Source: Pseudomonadota bacterium
GTDB taxonomy: Bacteria; Pseudomonadota; Gammaproteobacteria; Xanthomonadales; Xanthomonadaceae
Length of the DNA stretch: 26,510 nucleotides
Assembly: GCA_023461075.1 (NCBI GenBank)
Contig: JAEWNY010000097.1
Location: 1-26,510 of the forward strand
Direction: 5' to 3'
The position numbers and the translations under genes are program-made. Shown one piece after another: positions 1-8,067 of the stretch (position 1 is the stretch's first letter; every line of letters starts with the position of its first letter). The notes beneath the pieces were generated by a model. That model saw only the letters and a program-made list of their open reading frames with translations. It had not been told where the DNA came from and did no database searches.

Positions 1-74
1 GACGCGCGTCTGTCGGGCACGGTCCGAAACGTCAGAGAAGGATGATCCGCGCTGCGCGCAGGCAACAACGTCTG
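1..74. other. Short non-coding edge downstream of hda
   Basis: I see no gene that can be supported here. On the minus strand this lies just 3' of the hda stop codon. There is no clear T-tract terminator, and the end of the window cuts off whatever follows. Confidence 0.4.
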
Positions 75-791
75 TCAGGTTGAGCGCGATGGCTCGGTTT
101 CGCCGCCCAGCACCGCCCGCAGGAACGGCACGGTCAGGCGTCGCTGTGCCGCGAGCGATTCGCGGTCCAGCCGATCCAGCAGTCGGGTCAGGCTGGCGAG
201 GTCGCGATCGACGCGCCTCAGCAACCATTCGGTCGCGGCATCCTCCAGAACCAGACCGCGGCGTTCGGCGCGTTCGCGCAGGATGGCGATGCGGCCGGCC
301 TCGTCCGCCGGCTGCAGGCTGATCCGGGTCAGCTGGCCCAGCCGCGAATGCAGGTCCGGCAGTCCGATGCCGAGCTCATCGGGGTTGGCCCGCGCGGTGT
401 AGAGCACGGCCGCACCTGCGGCGCGCGCGGCATTGTGGAAGTGGAACAGTGCCACTTCATCATTCGTGTGTCCGGCGATGTGTTCGAGCCCGTCGATGGC
501 GATGCCTGCGCCGGCCTGTGGCGCAGGCAACGCATCGCCCAATCGACCCGCCACGGCGGCGAGCGGGAGATAGTGCGCGGATTGTCCGATCGCCTCGGCC
601 TCCGCGCAGAACCCGAGCGCGAGGTGGGTCTTGCCCACGCCTTCAGGCCCGGCCAGGTACAGCCAATCGCCTCCACGCGCCAAGGCGCGCAGCTGCGCCA
701 GCGCGCCTTCGGGAGGTGCGAAAAACGCATCGAGTCGCTGGTCCGGCGGATAACGCAGCGTCAGCGGCAATTGCCGGGACGTCGTGTTCAC
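75..791 (-). CDS. hda: DnaA regulatory inactivator Hda
   Basis: A 238-residue DnaA-like AAA+ protein. Hda with ADP, bound to the DNA-loaded beta clamp, stimulates hydrolysis of DnaA-ATP and so prevents over-initiation of replication. Visible in the sequence: an N-terminal clamp-binding motif QLPLTL (residues 7-12), a Walker A GPEGVGKT (48-55), an acidic IAIDGLEH Walker B segment, an LHSRLG arginine-finger region and a C-terminal sensor-2/lid segment with DLASLTRLLD. The length is typical of Hda and about half that of DnaA, with no domain I or DNA-binding domain IV. The start is GTG, chosen because it places the clamp motif at the N terminus. It overlaps the stop of the upstream PerM-like gene by 4 bp (GTGA), so translational coupling is likely. 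Function is assigned from family knowledge. Confidence 0.93.
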   Translation of the reverse strand: MNTTSRQLPLTLRYPPDQRLDAFFAPPEGALAQLRALARGGDWLYLAGPEGVGKTHLALGFCAEAEAIGQSAHYLPLAAVAGRLGDALPAPQAGAGIAIDGLEHIAGHTNDEVALFHFHNAARAAGAAVLYTARANPDELGIGLPDLHSRLGQLTRISLQPADEAGRIAILRERAERRGLVLEDAATEWLLRRVDRDLASLTRLLDRLDRESLAAQRRLTVPFLRAVLGGETEPSRST

Positions 792-1981
792 CCCTGCGAT
801 GGCTCCTTGGCGTCCGGCTCGTGGCCGGTGGCGATCAACGGATGCGCAGTCTCCAAAAGGATGCCCGGGTGATCTCCGGTGTACACCTTGCTGGCGCGAT
901 ACCGCTCGACCGAGAAGCGCAGCAGAACATTGATGACCGCGGCCATCGGCAAGGCGAGCAACATGCCGAGAAAGCCGAACAGGACGCCACCGGCCATCAC
1001 CGCGAAGATTACCGCCATCGGGTGCAGGCCGATGCGCTCGCCCACCAGCTTGGGCGTCAGCACGTAACTCTCGATCAGCTGGGCGACGACGAAGACCACG
1101 CCGACGCCGGCCAGGCCCGGCATCCCGAGTCCCTGCACCAGCGCGGCGATCACCCCCATCACCACCACCGATGCCGGGCCGAGGTAAGGCACGAAGCTCA
1201 GAAGGCCGCCGATGATGCCGATCAGGATGCCGACTTTGATGCCGACCAGCCAAAGCCCCAGCCCATACATCACCCCGAGCGCGGCCATCACCAGGAATTG
1301 CCCGCGCAGGAAGCCCCCGAGCACCTCGTCCGACTCCTTTGCCAGCCGCGTCACGGTGAGGATGTGGTCGCGCGGGATGAGCGAAGCCATGCGCTCGACG
1401 AAGCGGTCCCAGTCGCGCAGGAAGAAGAACGCCAGGATCGGGATCAGCACCAGGTTGGTGGCCCACCAGATCGCCGCCAATCCCGAGCGTGACACGAAAC
1501 CGAGCACGTTGACCGCGACGCCGCCGGCGCGTTGCCAGTGCTCGCGCAGCATCTGCAGCAGGTGCTGGGTGTCGAGCCAGCTGAGCAGGTCGAAACCGGT
1601 GGCAGTGCGCAACCACGGCGCGAATCGACCGGCGAACCAGCCGCCAAACCAGCTCTGGTACTGCGGCCAGGATTCGACCAAGACGACGATCTGGCGTGCG
1701 ATCACCGGCACCAGGATCAACAGCACGACGGTGAGCAGCAGGCACATCGCGGTGAACACGGCGATCACCGCGGTATTGCGCCTGACGCCGCGGGCCTCGA
1801 TGCGATCGACGATCGGGTCGCCCAGCCAGCCCAGCAACGCGGCGACCGCGAACGGCGTCAGCACGGTCGACAGCTTGCCCAGCAGCCAGACGATGCCGAG
1901 CCCGATCGCCGCCCACTGCACGCGCTTGTAGAAGCGGGCGATCGTGGTCAGCGAATCCAGCGAACCGGGCTCCATCGGCAA
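788..1981 (-). CDS. AI-2E family transporter / PerM-like permease
   Basis: A polytopic inner-membrane protein of about 397 residues in the AI-2E transporter (PerM/TqsA/YhhT) family. It has an N-terminal pair of hydrophobic helices (about residues 22-55), a third at about 70-95, a central soluble-looking region rich in Trp and Gln, then several C-terminal helices with glycine-rich stretches (for example the GILIGIIGGLLSFVPYLGP segment, typical of the family). Family members variously export AI-2 or carry Na+(Li+)/H+ antiport, and the substrate here cannot be told. The start is uncertain. A TTG at 1981 has GAGG 8 nt upstream, while an ATG at 1975 lies two codons later with spacing of 14 nt. The gene sits 17 bp after the DUF2066 gene and overlaps hda by 4 bp, so it is probably the middle gene of a three-gene operon. 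Confidence 0.88.
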   Translation of the reverse strand: MPMEPGSLDSLTTIARFYKRVQWAAIGLGIVWLLGKLSTVLTPFAVAALLGWLGDPIVDRIEARGVRRNTAVIAVFTAMCLLLTVVLLILVPVIARQIVVLVESWPQYQSWFGGWFAGRFAPWLRTATGFDLLSWLDTQHLLQMLREHWQRAGGVAVNVLGFVSRSGLAAIWWATNLVLIPILAFFFLRDWDRFVERMASLIPRDHILTVTRLAKESDEVLGGFLRGQFLVMAALGVMYGLGLWLVGIKVGILIGIIGGLLSFVPYLGPASVVVMGVIAALVQGLGMPGLAGVGVVFVVAQLIESYVLTPKLVGERIGLHPMAVIFAVMAGGVLFGFLGMLLALPMAAVINVLLRFSVERYRASKVYTGDHPGILLETAHPLIATGHEPDAKEPSQG

Positions 1982-1998
1982 CGATTCCGCCTCAGGTC

Positions 1999-3093
1999 TC
2001 AGCGCACATCGAAGACGGTCGCTTCGGCATCGCCCTCAACCGCGGCCACCACGCCATCACGCGCGACATCGTTGCGGAACGCCGCCAATCCCTGCTTCAA
2101 CTCAAGCTGGAAGACGGCGCGGTCCGGGCCAGCGCTCACCGGCACGATGCGGCCGACCTGCGCGTGCCGCTCCAGATAGCCGATCAGGCGCAGGTATTCG
2201 TTCGCGTTGTCGATCCCGGCAAAGGTCAGCTCGACCGTTTCGCCGAGGTCGACCGGCTTGGGCACGGGCTTGGGCGCGACGCGACGCACGTATTTGCGGA
2301 CAAGCGCCTCGCCGGCGACATCGGCACCGATCGCGATCACCGCGCGCGCATCCGCGCTGGTGCGCGATTCGCGTGCCGATACCCGGCCGTTGTCGAGGAA
2401 GGTCCAGTCGGCCTTCCAGCCACTGCCGGCGCGTTGCACCTTGCCGATCAATTGCATGGGCGATGCATACGCCTTGGAGATGCGCGCGACCGCCGCAGTA
2501 TCCCCACGCCAGATCGCGCCGGCCACCGCCTGCTCGGCGGCACTGCCGCGCGGCAGGCCCAAGCTGTAGCCACGGGTCTTGGCTCGGTCCAGCACGCTGC
2601 GGGCGACTGCCGATTGCGGCAGGCCCACCAGCCGCGGACCGCTGCCATCGTCAATCGCCAGCCACAGCACCGGCTTCGGCCGCGGGTTCGGCCAAGCGAC
2701 CGTGCCGATCTGCTTGGCCAGCTCATCCACCTTGCCCGGCTTGAACCGCACGATCAGCGTGGTACCGAAGGTCGGCGCGCCGGTCGTCGGGGAGACGCCC
2801 TCGTCCTGCCGATAGTCGTAGCTGGCGACGTAATCCTTGGCGTTGCGGACCTCATCGCCCACGCCGGGACGTTGCTGCGGCGCGCGTTCGCCGGTGAGCT
2901 TGGTCAGGACCTGGATCAGCGCGCGCGAAAAGCCTTGGCTGCGCTCGGCGGCCGATTGCGAGCGCACCGACACCTCTGCCTCGTAAACGCCCTGCGCGGA
3001 GGCGCGACTGCCTTCCATGCGTTGCGCGTGGGCGCTGCCCATCGCCAGCACCAGCGTCGCCATCCAAGCCCATCGAATCGTTGCTCGCATCAT
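1999..3093 (-). CDS. DUF2066 domain-containing exported protein
   Basis: A 364-residue protein with a clear Sec signal peptide (MMRATIRWAWMATLVLAMGS, then AHAQ, cleavage near residue 23-24). The mature part fits the DUF2066 family: an opening YEAEVSV-R-Q-A-ER segment, an FSRALIQVLTKLTGE helix and a PKPVLWLAIDDGSG strand. The family occurs in many gamma-proteobacteria, often close to purM or hda, but has no established biochemical role that I can cite. The protein is predicted to be periplasmic, with no lipobox and no other membrane segment. Two consecutive ATG codons start the frame and either could be used. It is divergent from purM across a 135-bp intergenic region and is the first gene of the DUF2066-permease-hda run. 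Confidence 0.82.
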   Translation of the reverse strand: MMRATIRWAWMATLVLAMGSAHAQRMEGSRASAQGVYEAEVSVRSQSAAERSQGFSRALIQVLTKLTGERAPQQRPGVGDEVRNAKDYVASYDYRQDEGVSPTTGAPTFGTTLIVRFKPGKVDELAKQIGTVAWPNPRPKPVLWLAIDDGSGPRLVGLPQSAVARSVLDRAKTRGYSLGLPRGSAAEQAVAGAIWRGDTAAVARISKAYASPMQLIGKVQRAGSGWKADWTFLDNGRVSARESRTSADARAVIAIGADVAGEALVRKYVRRVAPKPVPKPVDLGETVELTFAGIDNANEYLRLIGYLERHAQVGRIVPVSAGPDRAVFQLELKQGLAAFRNDVARDGVVAAVEGDAEATVFDVR

Positions 3094-3189
3094 CGGGGTT
3101 TCCGGGGTCCGAGAGGGAATGGTGCCGTACCGGGGCGGACGCGTCCATCACGGCGCCTTGCCACGCCAGCGCGGGGTGCCCGATGGGGC

Positions 3190-3198
3190 TGTTAAAAT
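3190..3198 (+). promoter_or_regulatory. Extended -10 promoter candidate for purM
   Basis: The sequence TGTTAAAAT contains TAAAAT (5 of 6 matches to TATAAT) preceded by TG plus one base, the extended -10 arrangement. A start site would fall near 3205, giving a leader of about 24 nt before the GTG of purM. No good -35 box lies 16-18 bp upstream, which fits an extended -10 promoter. The AT-rich patch stands out from very GC-rich surroundings. Inferred from sequence only. Confidence 0.5.
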
Positions 3199-3228
3199 TC
3201 CCGACTTTCCGCCCCCCGCGAGCCTGCC

Positions 3229-4278
3229 GTGACCCAGCCGACGCCCCTCACCTATCGCGATGCCGGCGTGGACATCGATGCCGGCAACCAACTGGTCGAG
3301 CGGATCAAACCGCTGGTGAAGAAGAGCTTCCGACCGGAGGTGATGGGCGGCTTGGGCGGCTTCGGGGCAATGTTCGACCTCAGCGCCAAATACCGCGAGC
3401 CGGTGCTGGTCTCAGGCACCGACGGGGTCGGCACCAAGCTGAAGCTGGCCCAGCAGCTGGGCCGCCACGACACAATCGGCATCGACCTTGTCGCCATGTG
3501 CGTCAACGATGTATTGGTGCAGGGCGCCGAGCCGTTGTTCTTCCTCGACTATTTCGCCACCGGCAAGCTCGACATCGACACCGCCGCGGCAGTGGTCGGC
3601 GGCATTGCCGAGGGCTGCAGCGAGGCCGGCTGCGCGTTGATCGGCGGCGAGACCGCGGAGATGCCCGACATGTACCCGCCCGGCGAATACGACCTGGCCG
3701 GGTTCTGCGTGGCGGGTGTGGAAAAGAGCGAGATCCGCGACGGCGCGCGGGTCAAGGCCGGAGACGTGCTCGTCGGCATCGCCTCCAGCGGCCCGCATTC
3801 CAATGGTTATTCGCTGATCCGCAGGATCCTCGCCCGCACCGACACCCCGATGGGCTACGACCTCGGCGGCGTGAGTCTGGAAGATGCGCTGATGGCGCCG
3901 ACCCGGCTCTACGTCAAGCCGGTGCTGGAACTCTTGCGCGGTGCGAACGGCGCATCCATCCACGCGATGGCGCACATCACCGGCGGCGGCATCACCGAGA
4001 ACATCATCCGGGTGATTCCGGATGGATTGGCGATCGACATCGATGCAGCCTCCCTGCAACTGCCGGCGGTCTTCCAGTGGCTGCAAAAGGAAGGCGCAGT
4101 GGCCGATGCCGAGATGTGGCGGACCTTCAACTGCGGCATCGGCTTCGTGTTCGTGGTCGATGCGGCGGCGGTCGAGGCCGTCAGCGGCGAACTTGAGCGC
4201 ATGCAACTGGAGCCGCGCACGATCGGCGCGGTGGTCGCGCAGGAAGATCCCAGCGCCGAGCGGGTGCGGATTGGCTGA
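3229..4278 (+). CDS. purM: Phosphoribosylformylglycinamidine cyclo-ligase (AIR synthetase)
   Basis: The fifth step of de novo purine synthesis: ATP-dependent closure of FGAM to 5-aminoimidazole ribonucleotide, in the cytoplasm. The 349-residue length matches the family. Recognisable motifs are GGLGGFGAMFDL near residues 40-51, SGTDGVGTKLKLA (62-74, ATP/substrate loop), DLVAMCVNDVLVQGAEPLFFLDY (86-108), GGETAEMPDMY, and a C-terminal MAHITGGGITENI region. The start is GTG (MTQPTPLTYRDAGVD). No ATG is possible without losing the conserved N-terminal YRDAGVDI segment. It overlaps purN by 8 bp, so the two consecutive-pathway enzymes are probably translationally coupled. A candidate extended -10 promoter lies about 30 bp upstream. 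Confidence 0.97.
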   Translation: MTQPTPLTYRDAGVDIDAGNQLVERIKPLVKKSFRPEVMGGLGGFGAMFDLSAKYREPVLVSGTDGVGTKLKLAQQLGRHDTIGIDLVAMCVNDVLVQGAEPLFFLDYFATGKLDIDTAAAVVGGIAEGCSEAGCALIGGETAEMPDMYPPGEYDLAGFCVAGVEKSEIRDGARVKAGDVLVGIASSGPHSNGYSLIRRILARTDTPMGYDLGGVSLEDALMAPTRLYVKPVLELLRGANGASIHAMAHITGGGITENIIRVIPDGLAIDIDAASLQLPAVFQWLQKEGAVADAEMWRTFNCGIGFVFVVDAAAVEAVSGELERMQLEPRTIGAVVAQEDPSAERVRIG

Positions 4279-4873
4279 GCCCGCCCTGCTGCGCCGCATC
4301 GCGGTGCTGGCCTCCGGCCGCGGCAGCAACCTGCAGGCGATACTCGATGCGATCGGCGATGGGTGGCTGGATGCCGAGCTGGTCGGCGTTTTCTCCGACA
4401 AGCCGGCCTGCGCTGCGCTCGAACGCGTGCCCGCAGCGCTGCGCTGGTCGCGCGATGCCAAGGCCTTCGCACGGCGGGAGGACTTCGACCACGCACTCGG
4501 CTATGCGATCGCCGCCGTGCAGCCGGACTGGATCGTCTGCGCCGGCTATATGCGCATCCTCGGTGACGCCTTCGTCGATCGCTTCAGTGGCCGGCTGATC
4601 AATATCCATCCTTCCCTGTTGCCGAAATACAAAGGCCTCGGCACGCATCGGCGCGCGCTGGAAGCCGGCGAGCGCGAGCACGGCGCCAGCGTGCACTGGG
4701 TCACGCCGGAACTGGATGCAGGCGATGTCATCGCCCAGACCCGCATCGCCATCCTGCCCTCGGACACGCCCGCGACACTGGCCGCACGCCTGTTGCCGGC
4801 CGAGCACGCCTTGCTGGTCCGGGTCATGGCCAATGCGGTGGCCGGGCGGCTGCAGCCCCCGAAGCCCGCCTGA
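4271..4873 (+). CDS. purN: Phosphoribosylglycinamide formyltransferase
   Basis: GAR transformylase transfers a formyl group from 10-formyl-tetrahydrofolate to GAR in purine synthesis. The 200-residue product has the folate/GAR motif AVLASGRGSNLQAI (11-24) and the catalytic triad of the family: Asn111 and His113 in INIHPSLLP and Asp149 in PELDAGD, equivalent to E. coli N106, H108 and D144. HRRALEAGEREHGASVHWVT also matches well. The start is inferred as TTG at 4271, overlapping the purM stop. No ATG or GTG lies before the conserved glycine-rich loop, and this start gives a normal length. It is adjacent to purM as in many proteobacteria. Confidence 0.95.
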   Translation: MAEPALLRRIAVLASGRGSNLQAILDAIGDGWLDAELVGVFSDKPACAALERVPAALRWSRDAKAFARREDFDHALGYAIAAVQPDWIVCAGYMRILGDAFVDRFSGRLINIHPSLLPKYKGLGTHRRALEAGEREHGASVHWVTPELDAGDVIAQTRIAILPSDTPATLAARLLPAEHALLVRVMANAVAGRLQPPKPA

Positions 4874-4960
4874 ACGCCCGGTCAGCCGGACCCTGAGCGC
4901 TCATCCTCCGTTTACCGGCGGGTGGCTACATTGCCAACCTGAATACTCGGGAACACCCTC

Positions 4961-5764
4961 ATGGATCGCAGGATCTCTGCCCTATTGACGGCCTCTGCGC
5001 TGGCCTTGCCGATGCCGGGCGGCAGTGCCTTGGCCCAGCAAACCCCTGTCGCGCAGTCGCCGCCGCAGGTGCCGGGCGCGGTGGATGTTGCGCGTGGCGA
5101 GGATGCGCCCTACCAATTGCGCCCGTTTTCCGGCAATTACCAGGTGTTCCGTGGTGAAAGACCGCTCGGCACCGCTACGATGCGGCTGGTGAACACCGGC
5201 GGCAACCGCTGGCGCATCGATCTCAATATCGTCGGCACCCAGGGCATCGCCGGGGCGGCGGGCGTCAACATCCAGCAAAGCACCGTGTTCGACGCCAACG
5301 GCAACCAGTACCGTCCGGTCTCGCAATCCACCGTGCAGCGTGCGCTGTTCTCCACCCGCAAGACCGTCGGCACCTATGACTGGGGCAAGAGTACGGCCAG
5401 CTGGAGCGGCGACGTCAAGAAATCCCGTCGCGGCCGCACCATTGCGCTGCAGGCCGGCGACATGAGCGGCTTGCTAATCAACCTGGCGATCATGCGCGAT
5501 GCCAAGCTCGGCGCATCGCTGCAGTATCGCTTCGTCGATGACTCGCGGATGCGCATCCAGCATTACGCCGTAGCCCCCGCCACCGAGAACGTCAAGGTCG
5601 GCGAGATGAACTACGACACCTTCCGCATCGACCGCGTTCAATCCGGCGAGGACCGCACCACTGTCTGGTTCACCCCGGAAGTACCGCTGCCGGTGCGCAT
5701 CCACATGAAGGACGGCGATGATGCCGCCCTCGACCTCATGCTGACGCAATACAAGGGAGTTTGA
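4961..5764 (+). CDS. DUF3108 domain-containing exported protein (first copy)
   Basis: A 267-residue secreted protein. It has a Sec signal peptide (about residues 1-25, ending SALAQ), a linker rich in Pro and Gln, then a beta-rich DUF3108 domain: FSGNYQVFRGERPLGTATM, then STASWSGDVKKSRRG, an LQAGDMSGLLINLAI segment and a closing TVWFTPEVPLPVRIHMKDG motif. No catalytic motif or lipobox is seen. DUF3108 proteins are predicted periplasmic or envelope proteins of unknown function, and the fold is thought to resemble lipoprotein-type beta structures. The gene starts 87 bp after purN. The downstream gene is a clear paralogue only 2 bp away, so the pair is co-transcribed. I cannot assign a function. 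Confidence 0.83.
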   Translation: MDRRISALLTASALALPMPGGSALAQQTPVAQSPPQVPGAVDVARGEDAPYQLRPFSGNYQVFRGERPLGTATMRLVNTGGNRWRIDLNIVGTQGIAGAAGVNIQQSTVFDANGNQYRPVSQSTVQRALFSTRKTVGTYDWGKSTASWSGDVKKSRRGRTIALQAGDMSGLLINLAIMRDAKLGASLQYRFVDDSRMRIQHYAVAPATENVKVGEMNYDTFRIDRVQSGEDRTTVWFTPEVPLPVRIHMKDGDDAALDLMLTQYKGV

Positions 5765-5766
5765 AG

Positions 5767-6453
5767 ATGAACATCCATGCCAAGAGTGGCCTTGTCGCCG
5801 GCCTGTTGCTGGCCTTGGCTGCGCCCGCGGCGCAGGCCGCCGAGCTCAAGCCGTTCCACGCCACTTACCGCGCCAGCTACAACAACATGGCGGCGAACGC
5901 GACGATGTCGCTGGCCCCGGCCGGTGGTGATCGCTGGACCTACAGCATGAACGTGCAGAACGCACTCGCGCAGCTCAACCGCACCTCGACCGTCGATGCA
6001 TCGGGCGCGCAGCTGCGGCCGGTCAGCAACCGCGAGAGCAGCAGCATGCTGGTGAAGAAGCGCAGCAAGCAGGCCAGTTTCAATTGGGCCAATGCCCAGG
6101 CGACCTGGAGCGGCGACGTCAAGGCCGACCGACGCGGTCCGGTCAAGCTGCAGGCGGGCGATGTCGATGGCATGACGCTCAACCTGGCGCTGGTGCAGGA
6201 CGCGCTGGCCGGCAAGCCGATGCGCTATCGGCTGATCGAGAACGGAAAGGCCAAGCCGGTGACCTTCTCGTCCGCGGGCCGCGAGAACGTCACCGTCGCC
6301 GGCAAGGCGATGCAGGCGACCAAGGTGACCGGCAGCGATGGCGACAGCCGCATGACCGTCTGGGTGGTTCAAGGCATTCCGGTGCCGGTGCGCATCCAGC
6401 AACGCGACGACGACGGCGACACCATCGACCTCAGCTTGCAATCGGTGAAGTAG
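5767..6453 (+). CDS. DUF3108 domain-containing exported protein (second copy)
   Basis: A 228-residue exported protein paralogous to the gene before it. Its signal peptide is MNIHAKSGLVAGLLLALAAP, then AAQA, with cleavage near residue 22. The shared elements are FHATYRASYNNM (matching FSGNYQVFRG), ATWSGDVKADRRG, KLQAGDVDGMTLNLALV and TVWVVQGIPVPVRIQQRDDDG. ATG 5767 is chosen over the upstream TTG at 5761 because GGGAG at 5755-5759 lies 7 nt before it. It lacks the Pro/Gln linker of its neighbour. A strong intrinsic terminator follows within 25 bp, so this is the last gene of the purMN-DUF3108 run. Function unknown. Confidence 0.83.
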   Translation: MNIHAKSGLVAGLLLALAAPAAQAAELKPFHATYRASYNNMAANATMSLAPAGGDRWTYSMNVQNALAQLNRTSTVDASGAQLRPVSNRESSSMLVKKRSKQASFNWANAQATWSGDVKADRRGPVKLQAGDVDGMTLNLALVQDALAGKPMRYRLIENGKAKPVTFSSAGRENVTVAGKAMQATKVTGSDGDSRMTVWVVQGIPVPVRIQQRDDDGDTIDLSLQSVK

Positions 6454-6474
6454 GCGTCCGCGCCCAGCGAAAGG

Positions 6475-6499
6475 AAAAGCCCCGCTTGGCGGGGCTTTT
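6475..6499. terminator. Bidirectional intrinsic terminator
   Basis: A perfect 11-bp stem (AAAAGCCCCGC / GCGGGGCTTTT) with a TTG loop. A T-run follows on the plus strand and an A-run precedes it, so the same hairpin has a T-tract when read from either strand. It lies between the convergent DUF3108 gene and murA and should stop transcription from both sides. Confidence 0.93.
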
Positions 6500-6521
6500 T
6501 CGTGCCGCCGATCAAGACGGG

Positions 6522-7802
6522 TCAATTGATGCGGCGGATGTTGGCGCCCAGCCCCGAGAGTTTTTCCTCGATGTTCTCGTAGCCGCGATCCAGGTGGTAG
6601 ATGCGGTCGATGACCGTTTCGCCATCGGCCACCAGACCGGCGAGGATCAGCGATGCCGACGCACGCAGATCGGTCGCCATCACCGGCGCGCCGGTCAGTT
6701 GTTCGACTCCGCGGACCACGGCGGTATGGCCGTCGATCTTGATGTCGGCGCCGAGCCGCTGCAGTTCCTGCACGTGCATGAAGCGGTTCTCGAAAATCGT
6801 CTCGCGGATCACACCGGTGCCCTCGGCGATGCAGTTCATCGCCATGAACTGCGCCTGCATGTCGGTCGGGAATCCCGGGTGCGGCGCGGTGTTGATGTCC
6901 ACCGCGCGCGGATGCTTGCCGTGCATGTCGACGGTGATGCGATCGCCCTCGACGATCACCTCGGCACCGGCTTCCTGAAGCTTGGCCAGCACCGCATCCA
7001 TCGAGGCCGGATGCGCGTGCCGTGCAGTAATGCGACCGCCGGTCATCGCCGCCGCGACCAGGAAGGTCCCGCATTCGATGCGGTCGGCCAGCACCGCGTG
7101 GCGCGCGCCATGCAGGCGCTCGACGCCCTGCACATGGATGCGGCTGCTGCCGGCGCCCTCGATCTTCGCGCCCATCGCGATCAGGCAGTCCGCCAGATCA
7201 ACGATCTCCGGTTCCATCGCGGCGTTTTCCAGCACGCTCTCGCCCTGGGCCAGCGCCGCGGCCATCAGCACGTTCTCGGTCGCGCCGACGCTGACCATGT
7301 CGAAGCTGACGCGGCCACCGCACAGGCGGCCCTTGCAGCTTGCCTTGATGAAGCCGTGATCGACGCTGACCTCGGCACCCAGCGCCTGCATGCCCTTGAG
7401 ATGCAGGTCGACCGGTCGCGAGCCGATCGCGCAGCCACCGGGGAGCGAGACTTCGGCATCACCGTATTTCGCCAGCAGCGGACCGAGTACCAGCACCGAG
7501 GCGCGCATCGTCTTGACCAGTTCGTAAGGCGCGACGTGCGAATCGACCGTGCGCGGATCGACCACCACGCCGCTTTGCGTACCGGTACCCAAGGTGCCTT
7601 GGTCGATGGTGATGCCCGCGCCCAACCCCGCCAGCAACTTGGTCGTGGTGACCACGTCGTGCAGGTGCGGGACATTGGTGATCTCGACCGGCGCGTCGGC
7701 CAGCAGGGTGGCGCAGAGGATCGGCAGCACCGCGTTCTTGGCGCCGGAGATCGGGACCTCGCCCTTGAGGACCGCACCGCCTTTCACCAGGATTTTCTGC
7801 AT
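6522..7802 (-). CDS. murA: UDP-N-acetylglucosamine 1-carboxyvinyltransferase
   Basis: The first committed step of peptidoglycan synthesis, adding enolpyruvate from PEP to UDP-GlcNAc in the cytoplasm. The 426-residue length and motifs fit: GAKNAVLP near 20-27 with the substrate-binding Lys22-Asn23, and LPGGCAIGSRPVDLHLKG with the catalytic Cys124 (E. coli Cys115). Because Cys is present rather than Asp, the enzyme is expected to be of the fosfomycin-sensitive type. The start ATG shares one base with the stop of ibaG (TGATG), the same ibaG-murA order as in E. coli, here without the mla genes in front. It ends 23 bp before the shared terminator. Confidence 0.98.
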   Translation of the reverse strand: MQKILVKGGAVLKGEVPISGAKNAVLPILCATLLADAPVEITNVPHLHDVVTTTKLLAGLGAGITIDQGTLGTGTQSGVVVDPRTVDSHVAPYELVKTMRASVLVLGPLLAKYGDAEVSLPGGCAIGSRPVDLHLKGMQALGAEVSVDHGFIKASCKGRLCGGRVSFDMVSVGATENVLMAAALAQGESVLENAAMEPEIVDLADCLIAMGAKIEGAGSSRIHVQGVERLHGARHAVLADRIECGTFLVAAAMTGGRITARHAHPASMDAVLAKLQEAGAEVIVEGDRITVDMHGKHPRAVDINTAPHPGFPTDMQAQFMAMNCIAEGTGVIRETIFENRFMHVQELQRLGADIKIDGHTAVVRGVEQLTGAPVMATDLRASASLILAGLVADGETVIDRIYHLDRGYENIEEKLSGLGANIRRIN

Positions 7803-8047
7803 CAGGCGGCCCCGGCCTTGGCGGCTTCTTCGGGGGTGAGCGTCTTCAGCGCCAAGGCATGGATGTCGCCCCCCATCTTCTCGCCCAAGGTGGCATAGAC
7901 CATCCGATGGCGGGCCAGCGGCAGCTTGCCGGCGAAATCGGCCGAGACCACCCGCGCCTCGAAGTGCACGCCGTCATCGCCCCGCACTTCGGCGGTCGAT
8001 CCGGGCAGGCCGGCTTCGATCATCTGCCTGATCGTCTCGGGGTTCAT
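7802..8047 (-). CDS. ibaG: BolA family protein (IbaG-like)
   Basis: An 81-residue BolA-fold protein: MNPETIRQMIEAGLPGSTAEV, then HFEARVVSADFAGKLPLARHRMVYATLGEKM and IHALALKTLTPEE. The conserved His in ARHRMVY and in DIHALAL are those used by BolA/IbaG proteins to bind [2Fe-2S] clusters together with monothiol glutaredoxins. IbaG is linked to acid tolerance and iron-sulfur handling in E. coli. Small size, the KLPLARHR core and position directly in front of murA favour IbaG over BolA itself. It overlaps murA by one base and is divergent from kdsD across a 59-bp region. Confidence 0.9.
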   Translation of the reverse strand: MNPETIRQMIEAGLPGSTAEVRGDDGVHFEARVVSADFAGKLPLARHRMVYATLGEKMGGDIHALALKTLTPEEAAKAGAA

Positions 8048-8067
8048 CGTGGCCGGCTCCGAATGCG

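Noticed and set aside
75..1916. A 613-codon minus-strand frame joining the hda frame to an alternate frame of the permease gene
   Set aside because: Only the hda part has family motifs. The rest is Arg/Ala-rich shadow sequence over the real permease frame, so it is not a gene fusion.
5638..7074. A 478-codon minus-strand frame across the second DUF3108 gene and part of murA
   Set aside because: It crosses a strong terminator, has composition typical of antisense GC-rich frames and overlaps two well-supported genes.
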